This document shows, one piece after another, positions 6,309 through 13,625 of a stretch of DNA of 15,346 nt. Origin of the DNA: JBPCOB01 sp051000715 (GTDB lineage Bacteria; Actinomycetota; Actinomycetes; JALYNC01); the NCBI GenBank assembly GCA_051000715.1, contig JBPCOB010000146.1, positions 1-15,346 of the forward strand, in the 5' to 3' direction. The notes under the pieces were generated by a model. The model saw nothing but the letters and a program-made list of their open reading frames with translations, was not told where the DNA came from and ran no database searches. Positions within the stretch are counted from its first letter, which is position 1; the number at the start of each line of letters is the position of its first letter. The translations under genes and the position numbers were made by a program.

Positions 6309-7484
6309 GTGCTCGCGATCGTGGCCCCCGGGCAAGGGGCCCAGACCCCCGGCTTTCTGCGGCCCTGGCTGGAGCTTCCGGGCTTCGTCGACCGGCTCCA
6401 CTGGTGGTCGGCGGTGACGGGTGTCGACCTGGTCGCGATGGGCACCACCGCGGACGCCGAGGCCATCCGGGACACCGCGGTGGCCCAGCCACTACTGGTC
6501 GCCGCCGGGCTCGGCGCCGCCGCGGCCCTCGTCGAGTCGACCAGCGAGGGCGTTGGTGTCGCGGCCGGGCACAGCGTGGGGGAGCTGACGGCAGCCGTGA
6601 TAGCCGGCGCCTTGCAGCCGGAGAGCGCCCTGGTGCTGGTTCGGGAGCGCGGCCGCGCGATGGCGGAGGCCTCGCGGCGCGAGAACACCGGCATGACAGC
6701 GATCCTCGGCGGCAACGGGGCGGCCATCGACAGCCGGCTGGACGCCCTGGGGCTGACTGCCGCCAACCGGAACGGGGCCGGACAGGTGGTCGCCGCCGGC
6801 CGGGCCGACGCGTTGGCCGCGCTGGCCGCCGATCCGCCGGCCGGCGCCCGACTGCGCCCGCTGTCGGTGGCCGGCGCCTTTCACACGTCGTACATGGAGC
6901 CGGCGCGGGAGCGGCTGGGCGCACTGGCCCCGGGCATTCCGGTTCACGATCCGTCGATGCACCTGCTGTCAAACGCGGACGGACAGGTCGTGCAGAGCGG
7001 CGCCGAGCTGGTCGAGCGGCTGGTGGCGCAGGTGGCGTCACCGGTGCGCTGGGACCTGTGCATGCGCACGCTAGGAGATCTCGGCGTTACCGCGGTCGTC
7101 GAGCTACCGCCGGCCGGGACCCTGACGGGGCTGATCCGCCGGGAGCTACCGGACGTTTCGACGGTCGCGCTCCGCACTCCGGCGGACCTGTCCGCCGCCC
7201 AGGCGCTGCTGTCCGCCCGCCGCGAGCACGCAGCCGCCGAGCCTGCGCCCGCCTGGCGAGTGGTGGTGGCGCCGCTGGCCGGCACGTTCCGCCCGGCCCC
7301 AGCCCGGCCCGGCGACCACGTCGACGCCGGCGACAGCGTGGGCACCGTGGTCGCGCGTCGTACGGAGGAATCGGTGCCGGCGCCGTACGGCGGCGTGCTG
7401 GTGGAGTGGCTGGCCGAGGACGGCGACCCGGTAGGACCGGGACAGCCGCTCGCCCGCCTGCACCCTGAGGCGGTGCCGGCGTGA
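6309..7484 (+). CDS. fabD: Malonyl-CoA:ACP transacylase with C-terminal biotinyl-like domain
   Basis: FabD moves malonyl from CoA to acyl carrier protein, supplying FabF and FabH. Residues 1-300 form the transferase: GQGAQ (9-13), nucleophile Ser89 in GHSVGE (87-92), Arg114 in the VRERG segment expected to hold the malonyl carboxylate, and catalytic His192 in GAFHTSYM. The protein is 391 residues, while ordinary FabD has 305-320. After an Ala/Glu linker, residues about 315-386 read as a biotinyl/lipoyl-like barrel: APLAGT (321-326), PGDHVDAGD (334-342), then SVPAPYGGV and GDPVGPGQPL. Aligned with the usual AMKM, the modifiable lysine falls on Arg351, so modification is not expected. The GTG at 6309 agrees with the family start (LAIVAPGQG), with AGG eight bases before it. 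The stop overlaps the fabH start (GTGA). It is the first gene of the operon. Confidence 0.95.
   Translation: MLAIVAPGQGAQTPGFLRPWLELPGFVDRLHWWSAVTGVDLVAMGTTADAEAIRDTAVAQPLLVAAGLGAAAALVESTSEGVGVAAGHSVGELTAAVIAGALQPESALVLVRERGRAMAEASRRENTGMTAILGGNGAAIDSRLDALGLTAANRNGAGQVVAAGRADALAALAADPPAGARLRPLSVAGAFHTSYMEPARERLGALAPGIPVHDPSMHLLSNADGQVVQSGAELVERLVAQVASPVRWDLCMRTLGDLGVTAVVELPPAGTLTGLIRRELPDVSTVALRTPADLSAAQALLSARREHAAAEPAPAWRVVVAPLAGTFRPAPARPGDHVDAGDSVGTVVARRTEESVPAPYGGVLVEWLAEDGDPVGPGQPLARLHPEAVPA
7251..7484 (+). other. Degenerate biotinyl/lipoyl-like domain fused to FabD
   Basis: This is the coding segment for FabD residues 315-391. It has both halves of the pseudo-symmetric biotinyl fold: APLAGT with PGDHVDAGDSVG in the first, then APYGGV with EDGDPVGPGQPL in the second. 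The hairpin turn that would carry AMKM reads ARRT, with arginine at the lysine position. No frameshift separates it from FabD, and its codon use matches the rest of the gene, so it is part of the normal protein. The assignment is by motif spacing; no search was run. Confidence 0.72.
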
Positions 7485-8452
7485 CCCGACTGGCGGCCGG
7501 CTCGGGCGCACCCGGCGCTCGGCTGCTCGGGCTGGGCGACTACCGGCCGGCCCGGGTGATGACCAACGATGAGATCTCCCAGCTGGTGGAGACCTCCGAC
7601 ATCTGGATCCGCGAGCGCACCGGCATCGTCACCCGCCGGATCGCCGCACCGGACGAGAGCGTCGCGGACATGTCGACCGCGGCCGCGGCGAAGGCCCTGG
7701 CTGCCGCCGGCCGGAGCGGCGACGACGTCGACCTGCTGCTGGTCGCGACCTGCTCCGAGATCGACCGGCTGCCCGGCGTCGCCGCCACCGTGGCCAGCCG
7801 GCTCGGCGCAGTGGCTCCGGGCGCGATCGACGTCAACGCCGCCTGCGCCGGCTTCTGCTACGCGCTGTCGATGGCAGCCGACGCCGTACGGTCCGGCAAC
7901 GCCCGGCATGTGGTGGTCGTGGGGGTGGAAAAGCTCAGCGACTTCATCGACTGGAACGACCGGGGCACCTGCATCATCTTCGCCGACGGTGCCGGCGCCG
8001 CGGTCGTCGGGCCAGCCGACGAACCGGGCATCGGCCCGGTGGCCTGGGGCAGCGACGGCGGGCGGGCCGAGCTGATCACCAGTCGGCACAGTGAGTCGTT
8101 CCTGCTGCGCATGGACGGGCCGGCGGTCTTCCGGTGGGCGACCACCCAGCTCGCGCCGGTCGCCCGCGCGGCGTGCGAGCGAGCCGGCATCGCCCCGGGC
8201 GACCTGCGCGCCCTGGTGCCGCACCAGGCGAACGTGCGGATCATCGACTCGCTCGTCCGCGCCCTCGGCCTATCCGACGACGTGGTGGTCTCCCGCGACA
8301 TCGTGGAGTCCGGCAACACCTCCGCCGCGTCGATCCCGATGGCGCTGACCCGGTTGATCGAGACCGGTCAGGTCCGAAGCGGCGATCCTGCCCTCCTGCT
8401 CGGCTTCGGTTCCGGCCTCACCTACGCCGGCCAGGTCGTCCTCTGCCCGTAA
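7481..8452 (+). CDS. fabH: 3-oxoacyl-ACP synthase III (initiating KAS III)
   Basis: FabH condenses an acyl-CoA primer with malonyl-ACP to start chain growth; in actinomycetes it often takes branched primers. The 323-residue length is normal. The Cys-His-Asn triad is intact: Cys122 in NAACAGFCYAL, His248 in VPHQANVRI and Asn279 in ESGNTSAAS. The segment WIRERTGIVTRRIA (42-55) and the C-terminal GFGSGLTYAG are family blocks; the latter is more commonly GFGAGLTWA/G. The GTG start overlaps the fabD stop by GTGA, implying translational coupling. The stop TAA lies 39 bases before acpP. Confidence 0.96.
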   Translation: MTRLAAGSGAPGARLLGLGDYRPARVMTNDEISQLVETSDIWIRERTGIVTRRIAAPDESVADMSTAAAAKALAAAGRSGDDVDLLLVATCSEIDRLPGVAATVASRLGAVAPGAIDVNAACAGFCYALSMAADAVRSGNARHVVVVGVEKLSDFIDWNDRGTCIIFADGAGAAVVGPADEPGIGPVAWGSDGGRAELITSRHSESFLLRMDGPAVFRWATTQLAPVARAACERAGIAPGDLRALVPHQANVRIIDSLVRALGLSDDVVVSRDIVESGNTSAASIPMALTRLIETGQVRSGDPALLLGFGSGLTYAGQVVLCP

Positions 8453-8479
8453 TTGCTCGCCCCCGCATCCGAAGAAGAG

Positions 8480-8485
8480 AAGGAG
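8480..8485 (+). promoter_or_regulatory. Strong ribosome binding site of acpP
   Basis: AAGGAG stands six bases before the ATG at 8492, in the 39-base gap after fabH. It decides the start: the open frame continues upstream to 8453 but has no SD there. Confidence 0.8.
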
Positions 8486-8491
8486 CACCAC

Positions 8492-8740
8492 ATGACCGAG
8501 AGCGACATCCTCACCGGCCTGGCCGAGATCCTGCACGAGGTCGCCGGCGTCCTGCCCGAGAACGTCTCCGCCGACAAGAGCTTCATCGACGACCTCGATG
8601 TCGACTCGCTGTCGATGGTGGAGGTCGTCGTGGCGGCCGAGGAGCGGTTCGACGTACGGATTCCGGACGACGAGGTGAAGAACCTCAAGACCGTCGGCGA
8701 CGCGGTCTCCTACATCAAGTCGGCAGGTGTGCCGGCGTGA
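8492..8740 (+). CDS. acpP: Acyl carrier protein
   Basis: This 82-residue acidic protein carries the growing acyl chain on a 4'-phosphopantetheine arm. The arm attaches to Ser39 in DLDVDSLSMVE (35-45), the classical DSL motif. Helices I, II and III can be followed as LTGLAEILHEVAGV, SLSMVEVVVAAEERF and VGDAVSYIKS. The ATG at 8492 is chosen over the open frame from 8453 because it has a strong SD (AAGGAG at 8480-8485) and matches the family N-terminus. It is the only gene in the operon after fabD with a free leader and strong SD, which fits the large amount of ACP that cells need. The stop overlaps the fabF start by GTGA. Confidence 0.97.
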   Translation: MTESDILTGLAEILHEVAGVLPENVSADKSFIDDLDVDSLSMVEVVVAAEERFDVRIPDDEVKNLKTVGDAVSYIKSAGVPA

Positions 8741-9975
8741 CCCCATCCCAGGACGCCGTCGTCGTCACCGGCCTCGGCGCGACCACGCCGATCGGCGGCG
8801 ACGTGCCGACGACCTGGGACGCGCTGCAGTCGGGGCGCTCCGGCGTCCGCCGGCTGACCGAGGAATGGGCCGAGAGCCTGCCGGTGCGCATCGCAGCACC
8901 GGCCGCTGTGGACCCGACCTCGGTGCTCGAACGGGTCGAGGCGCGCACGCTCGACCGCTCCCAGCAGTTCGCGCTGGTGGCCGCCCGGGAGGCCTGGGCC
9001 GACGCGGGCCGGCCGGCCGTGGCGCCCGAGCGGCTCGCGGTCGTGATGGCCTCCGGCATCGGCGGGGTGCTGACCCTGCTGGGCAGCTACGACATCTTGA
9101 AGGAGCGGGGACCGCGCCGGATCTCTCCACACACGGTGCCGATGCTGATGCCCAACGGGCCCGCCGCCACCGTCGGGCTGGAGCTCGGGGCCCGGGCCGG
9201 CGTCCACACCCCGGTCAGCGCCTGCGCGTCGGGCGCGGAGGCGATCGCGCTGGCGCTGGACCTGCTCCGGCTCGGCCGGGCCGACGTCGTGGTGTGCGGC
9301 GGGACAGAGGCGGCGATTCATCCCCTGCCGTTGGCCGGCTTCGCCTCGATGCGCGCGCTGTCGAGCCGGGAAGACGAGCCAGAAGCTGCCTCGCGCCCCT
9401 ACGACAAGGGCCGGGACGGGTTCGTGCTGGGCGAGGGTGCCGGCGCCCTGGTGCTGGAGAAGGCGGCCGACGCCCGGGCTCGCGGCGCGCGCGTGTACGC
9501 CGAGGTCGCCGGTGCCGGTATCACCTCCGACGCCTACCACGTGGCCGCGCCCGACCCGGTCGGCGCCGGGGCGGCCCGGGCCATTGCCCGGGCCCTCGAG
9601 GACGGCTGCCTGTCGCCGGCTGACGTCGTCCACCTCAACGCCCACGCGACCTCGACTCCGACCGGTGACCTGGCCGAGTCGGTGGCGATCCGCTCGGCGC
9701 TGGGGGACAGCACCGACGACGTGGCGGTCTCGGCGACGAAGTCGCAGACCGGCCACCTGCTCGGCGCCGCGGGCGCGATCGAGGCGATCTTCACGGTCCT
9801 GGCCTTGCAGCATCGCCTGGCGCCGGCGACGCGCAACCTCGATGATCTCGACGACGACGTGCAGCTCGATGTCGTCCGGATGGACGCCCGCGCCCTCGGG
9901 GACGGCGCCGCTCTGTCCAACTCATTCGGCTTCGGCGGTCACAACGTGGCCCTTGCCTTCCGGAGCTCCTCATGA
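8737..9975 (+). CDS. fabF: 3-oxoacyl-ACP synthase II (KAS II)
   Basis: FabF elongates acyl-ACP with malonyl-ACP, releasing CO2. The protein has 412 residues, as usual. The active-site set is complete: Cys163 in SACASGAEAI (161-170), His303 in NAHATSTPTGD (301-311), Lys335 and His340 in TKSQTGHLLGAAGA, and the C-terminal glycine loop NSFGFGGHN (395-403). The open frame continues 201 codons upstream in a shadow of fabH and acpP. The real start is GTG at 8737, where VVVTGLGATTPIG begins the family and the acpP stop overlaps as GTGA. Its own stop overlaps the next start as ATGA. It corresponds in position to KasA/KasB of the mycobacterial FAS-II operon. The partner reductases and dehydratase are not in the window. 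Confidence 0.96.
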   Translation: MTPSQDAVVVTGLGATTPIGGDVPTTWDALQSGRSGVRRLTEEWAESLPVRIAAPAAVDPTSVLERVEARTLDRSQQFALVAAREAWADAGRPAVAPERLAVVMASGIGGVLTLLGSYDILKERGPRRISPHTVPMLMPNGPAATVGLELGARAGVHTPVSACASGAEAIALALDLLRLGRADVVVCGGTEAAIHPLPLAGFASMRALSSREDEPEAASRPYDKGRDGFVLGEGAGALVLEKAADARARGARVYAEVAGAGITSDAYHVAAPDPVGAGAARAIARALEDGCLSPADVVHLNAHATSTPTGDLAESVAIRSALGDSTDDVAVSATKSQTGHLLGAAGAIEAIFTVLALQHRLAPATRNLDDLDDDVQLDVVRMDARALGDGAALSNSFGFGGHNVALAFRSSS

Positions 9976-11390
9976 CGCTGACCGACCCTCGCCCGGCCCT
10001 TTCGCTCGACCCGGCAGCTGACCCGCGGGACCCGGTGACTCGACTCGACTCACTTCTCGACGCCGGCTCGCTTCGGCCGCTCGTCCCGCGGGACGGCAGC
10101 GGCACGCTGGCCGCGCGCGGCCGGATCGGCGGCAGCGACGTGGTCGTCTTCGCCAGCGACGCCACCGTGCAGGGCGGCGCCATGGGTCGGGACGGCTGCG
10201 ACCACATCGTGGCGGCGTACGACGCCGCGCTGCGCGACCATTGCCCGGTCATCGGGCTGTGGCACTCCGGCGGCGCCCGGTTGCGCGAGGGCGTGGAGAG
10301 CCTGCACGCCGTCGGCCGGGTGTTCGCGGCGATGACGCGGGCCTCCGGCAAGGTGCCCCAGATCTCGGTGGTGCTGGGGCCGGCGGCCGGCGGCGCGGCG
10401 TACGGACCGGCGCTGACCGACGTCGTGATCCTGGGTCCGGCCGGCCGGGTGTTCGTGACCGGTCCCGACGTCGTCCGCAGCGTCACCGGCGAGGACGTCG
10501 ACGCGCTCCGCCTGGGTGGTCCCGAGCCGCACGGCCGGCGCAGCGGCGTGGTCCACGTCGTGGCCGAGACCGACGACGAGGCGTACGCCGCCGCCAGAGA
10601 GCTCACCATGCTGTTGGCACGGCCCGGCCGCTTCGGGACCCGGCCGGTGGTCGATCGGGATCTGTCCGGCCTGCTGCCAGACAACCCCAGGCGCGCCTAT
10701 GACGTACATCCGCTGATCGAAGCGGTGCTCGACGATGCCGGCGTAGAGCTGCACGCCAAGTGGGCGCCGAACATCGTCACCATGCTCGGCCGGCTGTCCG
10801 GCCGCACCGTGGGCGTGATCGCGAACAACCCGCTACGGCTCGGGGGTTGCCTCGACTCGACCAGCGCTGAGAAGTCGGCGCGGTTCGTGCGCATGTGCGA
10901 CGCGTTCGGCGTACCGCTCTTGGTTCTGGTCGACGTGCCCGGCTACCTGCCCGGTGTCGGCCAGGAGTGGGAGGGCGTCGTACGACGGGGCGCCAAGCTC
11001 CTGCACGCCTTCGCCGAAGCGATCGTGCCGCGGGTCACGCTGGTGACCCGCAAGGCCTACGGGGGTGCCTACATCGCGATGAACTCCCGGGCTCTCGGCG
11101 CCACCCGGGTCTTCGCCTGGCCCGGCGCCGAGGTAGCCGTCATGGGCGCGGTCGCCGCGGTGCGCATCCTGCACCGGCGGAAGCTCGCCGAGGTCTCCGA
11201 CGAGGCACGGCCCGCCCTGGAGCAAGAGCTCGCGGTCGAGCACGAGTCGATGGCCGGCGGGCTCCAGCGCGCGATCGACCTCGGCGTGGTGGACGAGGTG
11301 ATCCGGCCGGCCGAGACGCGGTCGGCACTGGTTGCGGCGCTGGCCGAGGCGCCCCAGGTCTGCGGCCGACACGGCAACATTCCGCTGTAG
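9972..11390 (+). CDS. accD6: Acyl-CoA carboxylase carboxyltransferase (beta) subunit, AccD6-like
   Basis: This subunit takes carboxyl from biotin on the partner alpha chain and puts it on acetyl-CoA (or propionyl-CoA), giving the malonyl-CoA used by FabD. At 472 residues it is of the PccB/AccD single-chain type with two crotonase-like halves. N-terminal half: HSGGARL (98-104) and the oxyanion loop GPAAGGAAYG (136-145). C-terminal half: DVPGYLPG (321-328), KAYGGAYIAM (361-370) and WPGAEVAVMGA (383-393). The last residues, RHGNIPL, are typical of AccD5/AccD6. ATG at 9972 overlaps the fabF stop (ATGA). Its place as the last gene after fabF matches accD6 in the Mycobacterium tuberculosis FAS-II operon, from which the symbol is borrowed. 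The biotin carboxylase/BCCP alpha subunit is encoded elsewhere. Substrate choice cannot be read from sequence alone. Confidence 0.92.
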   Translation: MTLTDPRPALSLDPAADPRDPVTRLDSLLDAGSLRPLVPRDGSGTLAARGRIGGSDVVVFASDATVQGGAMGRDGCDHIVAAYDAALRDHCPVIGLWHSGGARLREGVESLHAVGRVFAAMTRASGKVPQISVVLGPAAGGAAYGPALTDVVILGPAGRVFVTGPDVVRSVTGEDVDALRLGGPEPHGRRSGVVHVVAETDDEAYAAARELTMLLARPGRFGTRPVVDRDLSGLLPDNPRRAYDVHPLIEAVLDDAGVELHAKWAPNIVTMLGRLSGRTVGVIANNPLRLGGCLDSTSAEKSARFVRMCDAFGVPLLVLVDVPGYLPGVGQEWEGVVRRGAKLLHAFAEAIVPRVTLVTRKAYGGAYIAMNSRALGATRVFAWPGAEVAVMGAVAAVRILHRRKLAEVSDEARPALEQELAVEHESMAGGLQRAIDLGVVDEVIRPAETRSALVAALAEAPQVCGRHGNIPL

Positions 11391-11408
11391 CCTCAGCGCG
11401 TAAGCCTC

Positions 11409-11446
11409 AGCTGCCGAGCCATCCGCTGCTCAGCAGCTTGGCGGCT
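11409..11446. terminator. Imperfect hairpin after the fab operon
   Basis: AGCTGCCGAGC (11409-11419) pairs with GCTTGGCGGCT (11436-11446) with two mismatched positions of eleven. An inner five-base stem, GCTGC-tca-GCAGC, lies at 11425-11437. It begins 19 bases past the accD6 stop. There is no T-run, so it would be a GC-rich, non-canonical terminator of the kind often seen in actinomycetes. Confidence 0.4.
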
Positions 11447-11453
11447 TGGCGAC

Positions 11454-11516
11454 TGATCGTTGTGAGCTCCGCCGCAGAGATTCGCCGTTTTCCTCAGGTG
11501 GAGGGAACAACGATCA
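11454..11516. terminator. Long inverted repeat between the convergent fab and lut operons
   Basis: TGATCGTTGT (11454-11463) is the exact reverse complement of ACAACGATCA (11507-11516). Pairing resumes as CTCC/GGAG (11467-11470 with 11500-11503), so 14 of 17 positions match around a 29-base loop. The stem is downstream of accD6 on the plus strand and of lutC on the minus strand, as expected of a bidirectional terminator. Nothing else is seen in the 160 bases between the two stops. Confidence 0.45.
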
Positions 11517-11550
11517 CTCACCAGGGACCCGGCGGACCGGATGCGGGCCG

Positions 11551-12177
11551 TCAGGGGTCGACGATCAGGACCTCGAGGGTGCGCGGGCCGTGCACGCCCT
11601 CGACCCGGTTCAGCTCAATGTCGCTGGTCGCCGAGGGGCCGGACACGAACGTGATCGGCCGCTCCGGCCGGAGGGCCGCCATGGCCAGCGGCACGGACCC
11701 CACGACCTGGTCGGCGTCCACCACGCACAAGAAGTAGTCCGGCACCAGCGTGAGCACCCGCCGACCGGACCGGTCACCGCCGTCCAGCACGATCGTGCCG
11801 GTCTCGGCGATGCCGAGCGCACACCCGGTCAGCGCCCCGTCGAGCGCGTCGAAGTCGGCGACCGTGAGCGAACCGTCGTCCACCACGACATCGCAGCCGG
11901 CGTACCACTCCTGCGGCAGACCGGCCGGTACGCCGACCCGCCGCCCGCCCAGTATCTCGGTCACGGCCGCCGCCAGGTCCGCCGCCTGCACCCGGCGTAC
12001 GACGGCCTTGTAGTCGGCCACCCGCTCGGCGAACAGGTCGACGATCTCCGCAACCGGGAGGTCGAGGGAGTGCCGATAGCCCCGGGGAACCGGGACGTCC
12101 GGCGCGCGCTCCCCCGCCGGCACGTCGCCCAGGGCGGCCCGGATCCGGCCGAGCACCTCGTCGCGGGCGGTGCTCAC
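11551..12177 (-). CDS. lutC: Lactate utilization protein C (LUD domain)
   Basis: LutC is the third part of the LutABC system that oxidises L-lactate to pyruvate in place of a flavin lactate dehydrogenase; its exact role is unknown. The 208 residues form one LUD domain. Family features are the start STARDEVLGRIRAAL, the block GCALGIAETGTIVLD (118-132), VPDYFLCVV (145-153) and GPSATSDIELNRVEGVHGPR (180-199) near the end. GTG at 12177 is chosen because it overlaps the lutB stop as GTGA and starts the family; the frame stays open further upstream only as a shadow of lutB. It is the last gene of the operon and converges on accD6. Confidence 0.94.
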   Translation of the reverse strand: MSTARDEVLGRIRAALGDVPAGERAPDVPVPRGYRHSLDLPVAEIVDLFAERVADYKAVVRRVQAADLAAAVTEILGGRRVGVPAGLPQEWYAGCDVVVDDGSLTVADFDALDGALTGCALGIAETGTIVLDGGDRSGRRVLTLVPDYFLCVVDADQVVGSVPLAMAALRPERPITFVSGPSATSDIELNRVEGVHGPRTLEVLIVDP

Positions 12178-13625
12178 CGGTGCGTCTTTCTCCACCAGTC
12201 GCGGAAGGACTCGGCCGGCACGCCGGGCGCGTCCCGGGTGGCGGTCCAGGCACCCATCGGCCCGGGCAGCCGGCGGATGAAGTCCTTGCCCCGGGACAGC
12301 GGCAGCGAGCCGGTCCGGGCCGCCGCCTGCGCCAGCTCGAACCGCCGCCGGCTGCTGAACGCCAGCGCCAGCGCCCGCATCACGGCGTCCTCCGCTTTGG
12401 GGATCGGGTGCGTCTCCCGCGAGTGCTCCACCACCTTGCCTCGCAGGTGCACCAGCACGGTCGGAATATCGATCTTCACGGGGCACACCTCGTAGCAGGC
12501 GCCGCACAGCGACGAGGCGTACGGCAGCGAGTCGATGTGGGCGTCGTGCTCGCGCAGCAGCGGGTTGAGGATCGCCCCGATCGGCCCGGGGTAGATCGAG
12601 CCGTACGAGTGCCCGCCGGTGCGCTCGTAGACCGGGCAGACGTTCAGGCAGGCCGAGCAGCGGATGCAGGCCAGGGTCTGCCGGCCGACGGAGTCGGCCA
12701 GCGCTCGGGTCCGGCCGTTGTCGAGCAGCACCAGGTGGAACTCCTGCGGCCCGTCGCCGGGCGTCACGCCGGTCCACAGCGAGGTGTAGGGGTTCATCCG
12801 CTCGCCGGTGGAGGAGCGCGGCAGCAGCTGCAGGAAGACCTCGAAGTCGGCCCAGGTCGGGATCACCTTCTCGATCCCCATCAGCGAGATCAGCACCGGT
12901 GGCAGGGTGAGGCACATCCGGCCGTTGCCCTCGGACTCGACGATCGCCACGCTGCCGGTCTCCGCCACCGCGAAGTTGGCGCCGCTCAGCCCGACCTTCG
13001 CACGCAGGAACCGCTCCCGCAGGTGCCGGCGGGCCGCGGCGGCGAGGTCGGCCGGCCGGTCCGAGAGCGGGCCGGAGATCTCCATGGTGCGCAGGAAGAT
13101 CTCCCGGATCTCGGCCCGGTTCTTGTGGATCGCCGGCACCAGGATGTGCGAGGACCGGTCGTCGCCGAGCTGGACGATCAGCTCGGCCAGGTCGGTCTCC
13201 CAGGCCGCGATGCCGGCGTCGGCCAGCGCGTCATTGAGGTCGATCTCGTCGGTAGTGAGCGACTTGACCTTCACGACCTCGTCGACGCCGTGGGCGCGGA
13301 CCAGGTCGGTGATGATCCGGTTCGCCTCCGCGCCGTCCCGCGCCCAGTGCACCTGGCCGCCGGCTCGGGTGACCGACCCCTCGAGCTGCTCGAGGTAGGA
13401 GTCCAGGTGCCGCAAGGTCCGTTCCTTCGTCGCCCGCCCCGCCTCGCGCAGCTCCTCCCAGTCCGGCATCTCGGCCACCACGCTCGCCCGCTTGCCGCGA
13501 ATCGTGGTGGTCGCCCGGCGCAGGTTGGTCCGCAGCTGGGCGTCGGCCAGCGCCGCCTTCGCAGCCTTGGGAAAGGGCTGCGGGCCCGTGCGCCGGCTCG
13601 GCCAGGGCAGCACGGTCCGGGTCAT
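12174..13625 (-). CDS. lutB: Lactate utilization iron-sulfur protein B
   Basis: LutB is the iron-sulfur subunit that, with LutA and LutC, oxidises L-lactate and passes electrons to the respiratory chain. The protein has 483 residues. The N-terminal LUD domain includes KVKSLTTDEIDLN (119-131), LSGANFAVAETGSVAIVE (213-230) and NGRMCLTLPP (234-243). The ferredoxin-like part has CIRCSACLNVCP (Cys320, 323, 326, 330) and LCGACYEVCPVKI (Cys374, 377, 381), the pattern usual for LutB. The C-terminal tail ending in FRDWWRK is also family-typical. ATG at 13625 overlaps the lutA stop (ATGA); upstream codons in the same frame are antisense-like shadow of lutA. All listed ligands are present, so it should be functional. 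Confidence 0.95.
   Translation of the reverse strand: MTRTVLPWPSRRTGPQPFPKAAKAALADAQLRTNLRRATTTIRGKRASVVAEMPDWEELREAGRATKERTLRHLDSYLEQLEGSVTRAGGQVHWARDGAEANRIITDLVRAHGVDEVVKVKSLTTDEIDLNDALADAGIAAWETDLAELIVQLGDDRSSHILVPAIHKNRAEIREIFLRTMEISGPLSDRPADLAAAARRHLRERFLRAKVGLSGANFAVAETGSVAIVESEGNGRMCLTLPPVLISLMGIEKVIPTWADFEVFLQLLPRSSTGERMNPYTSLWTGVTPGDGPQEFHLVLLDNGRTRALADSVGRQTLACIRCSACLNVCPVYERTGGHSYGSIYPGPIGAILNPLLREHDAHIDSLPYASSLCGACYEVCPVKIDIPTVLVHLRGKVVEHSRETHPIPKAEDAVMRALALAFSSRRRFELAQAAARTGSLPLSRGKDFIRRLPGPMGAWTATRDAPGVPAESFRDWWRKTHR

Noticed and set aside
6236..6766. Minus-strand frames opposite fabD
   Set aside because: They are antisense to intact catalytic motifs and have no recognisable domain or ribosome site.
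8453..8491. Longer acpP start at TTG 8453
   Set aside because: It adds 13 residues not seen in ACPs and has no SD, while ATG 8492 has a strong one.
8134..8736. 201-codon N-terminal extension of fabF
   Set aside because: The extension is an out-of-frame reading of fabH and acpP and is not KAS-like; the GTG at 8737 begins the family and overlaps the acpP stop.
11551..12915. 454-codon frame suggesting a lutB-lutC fusion
   Set aside because: The upstream half is an out-of-frame shadow of lutB; lutC starts at 12177 with a normal GTGA overlap.
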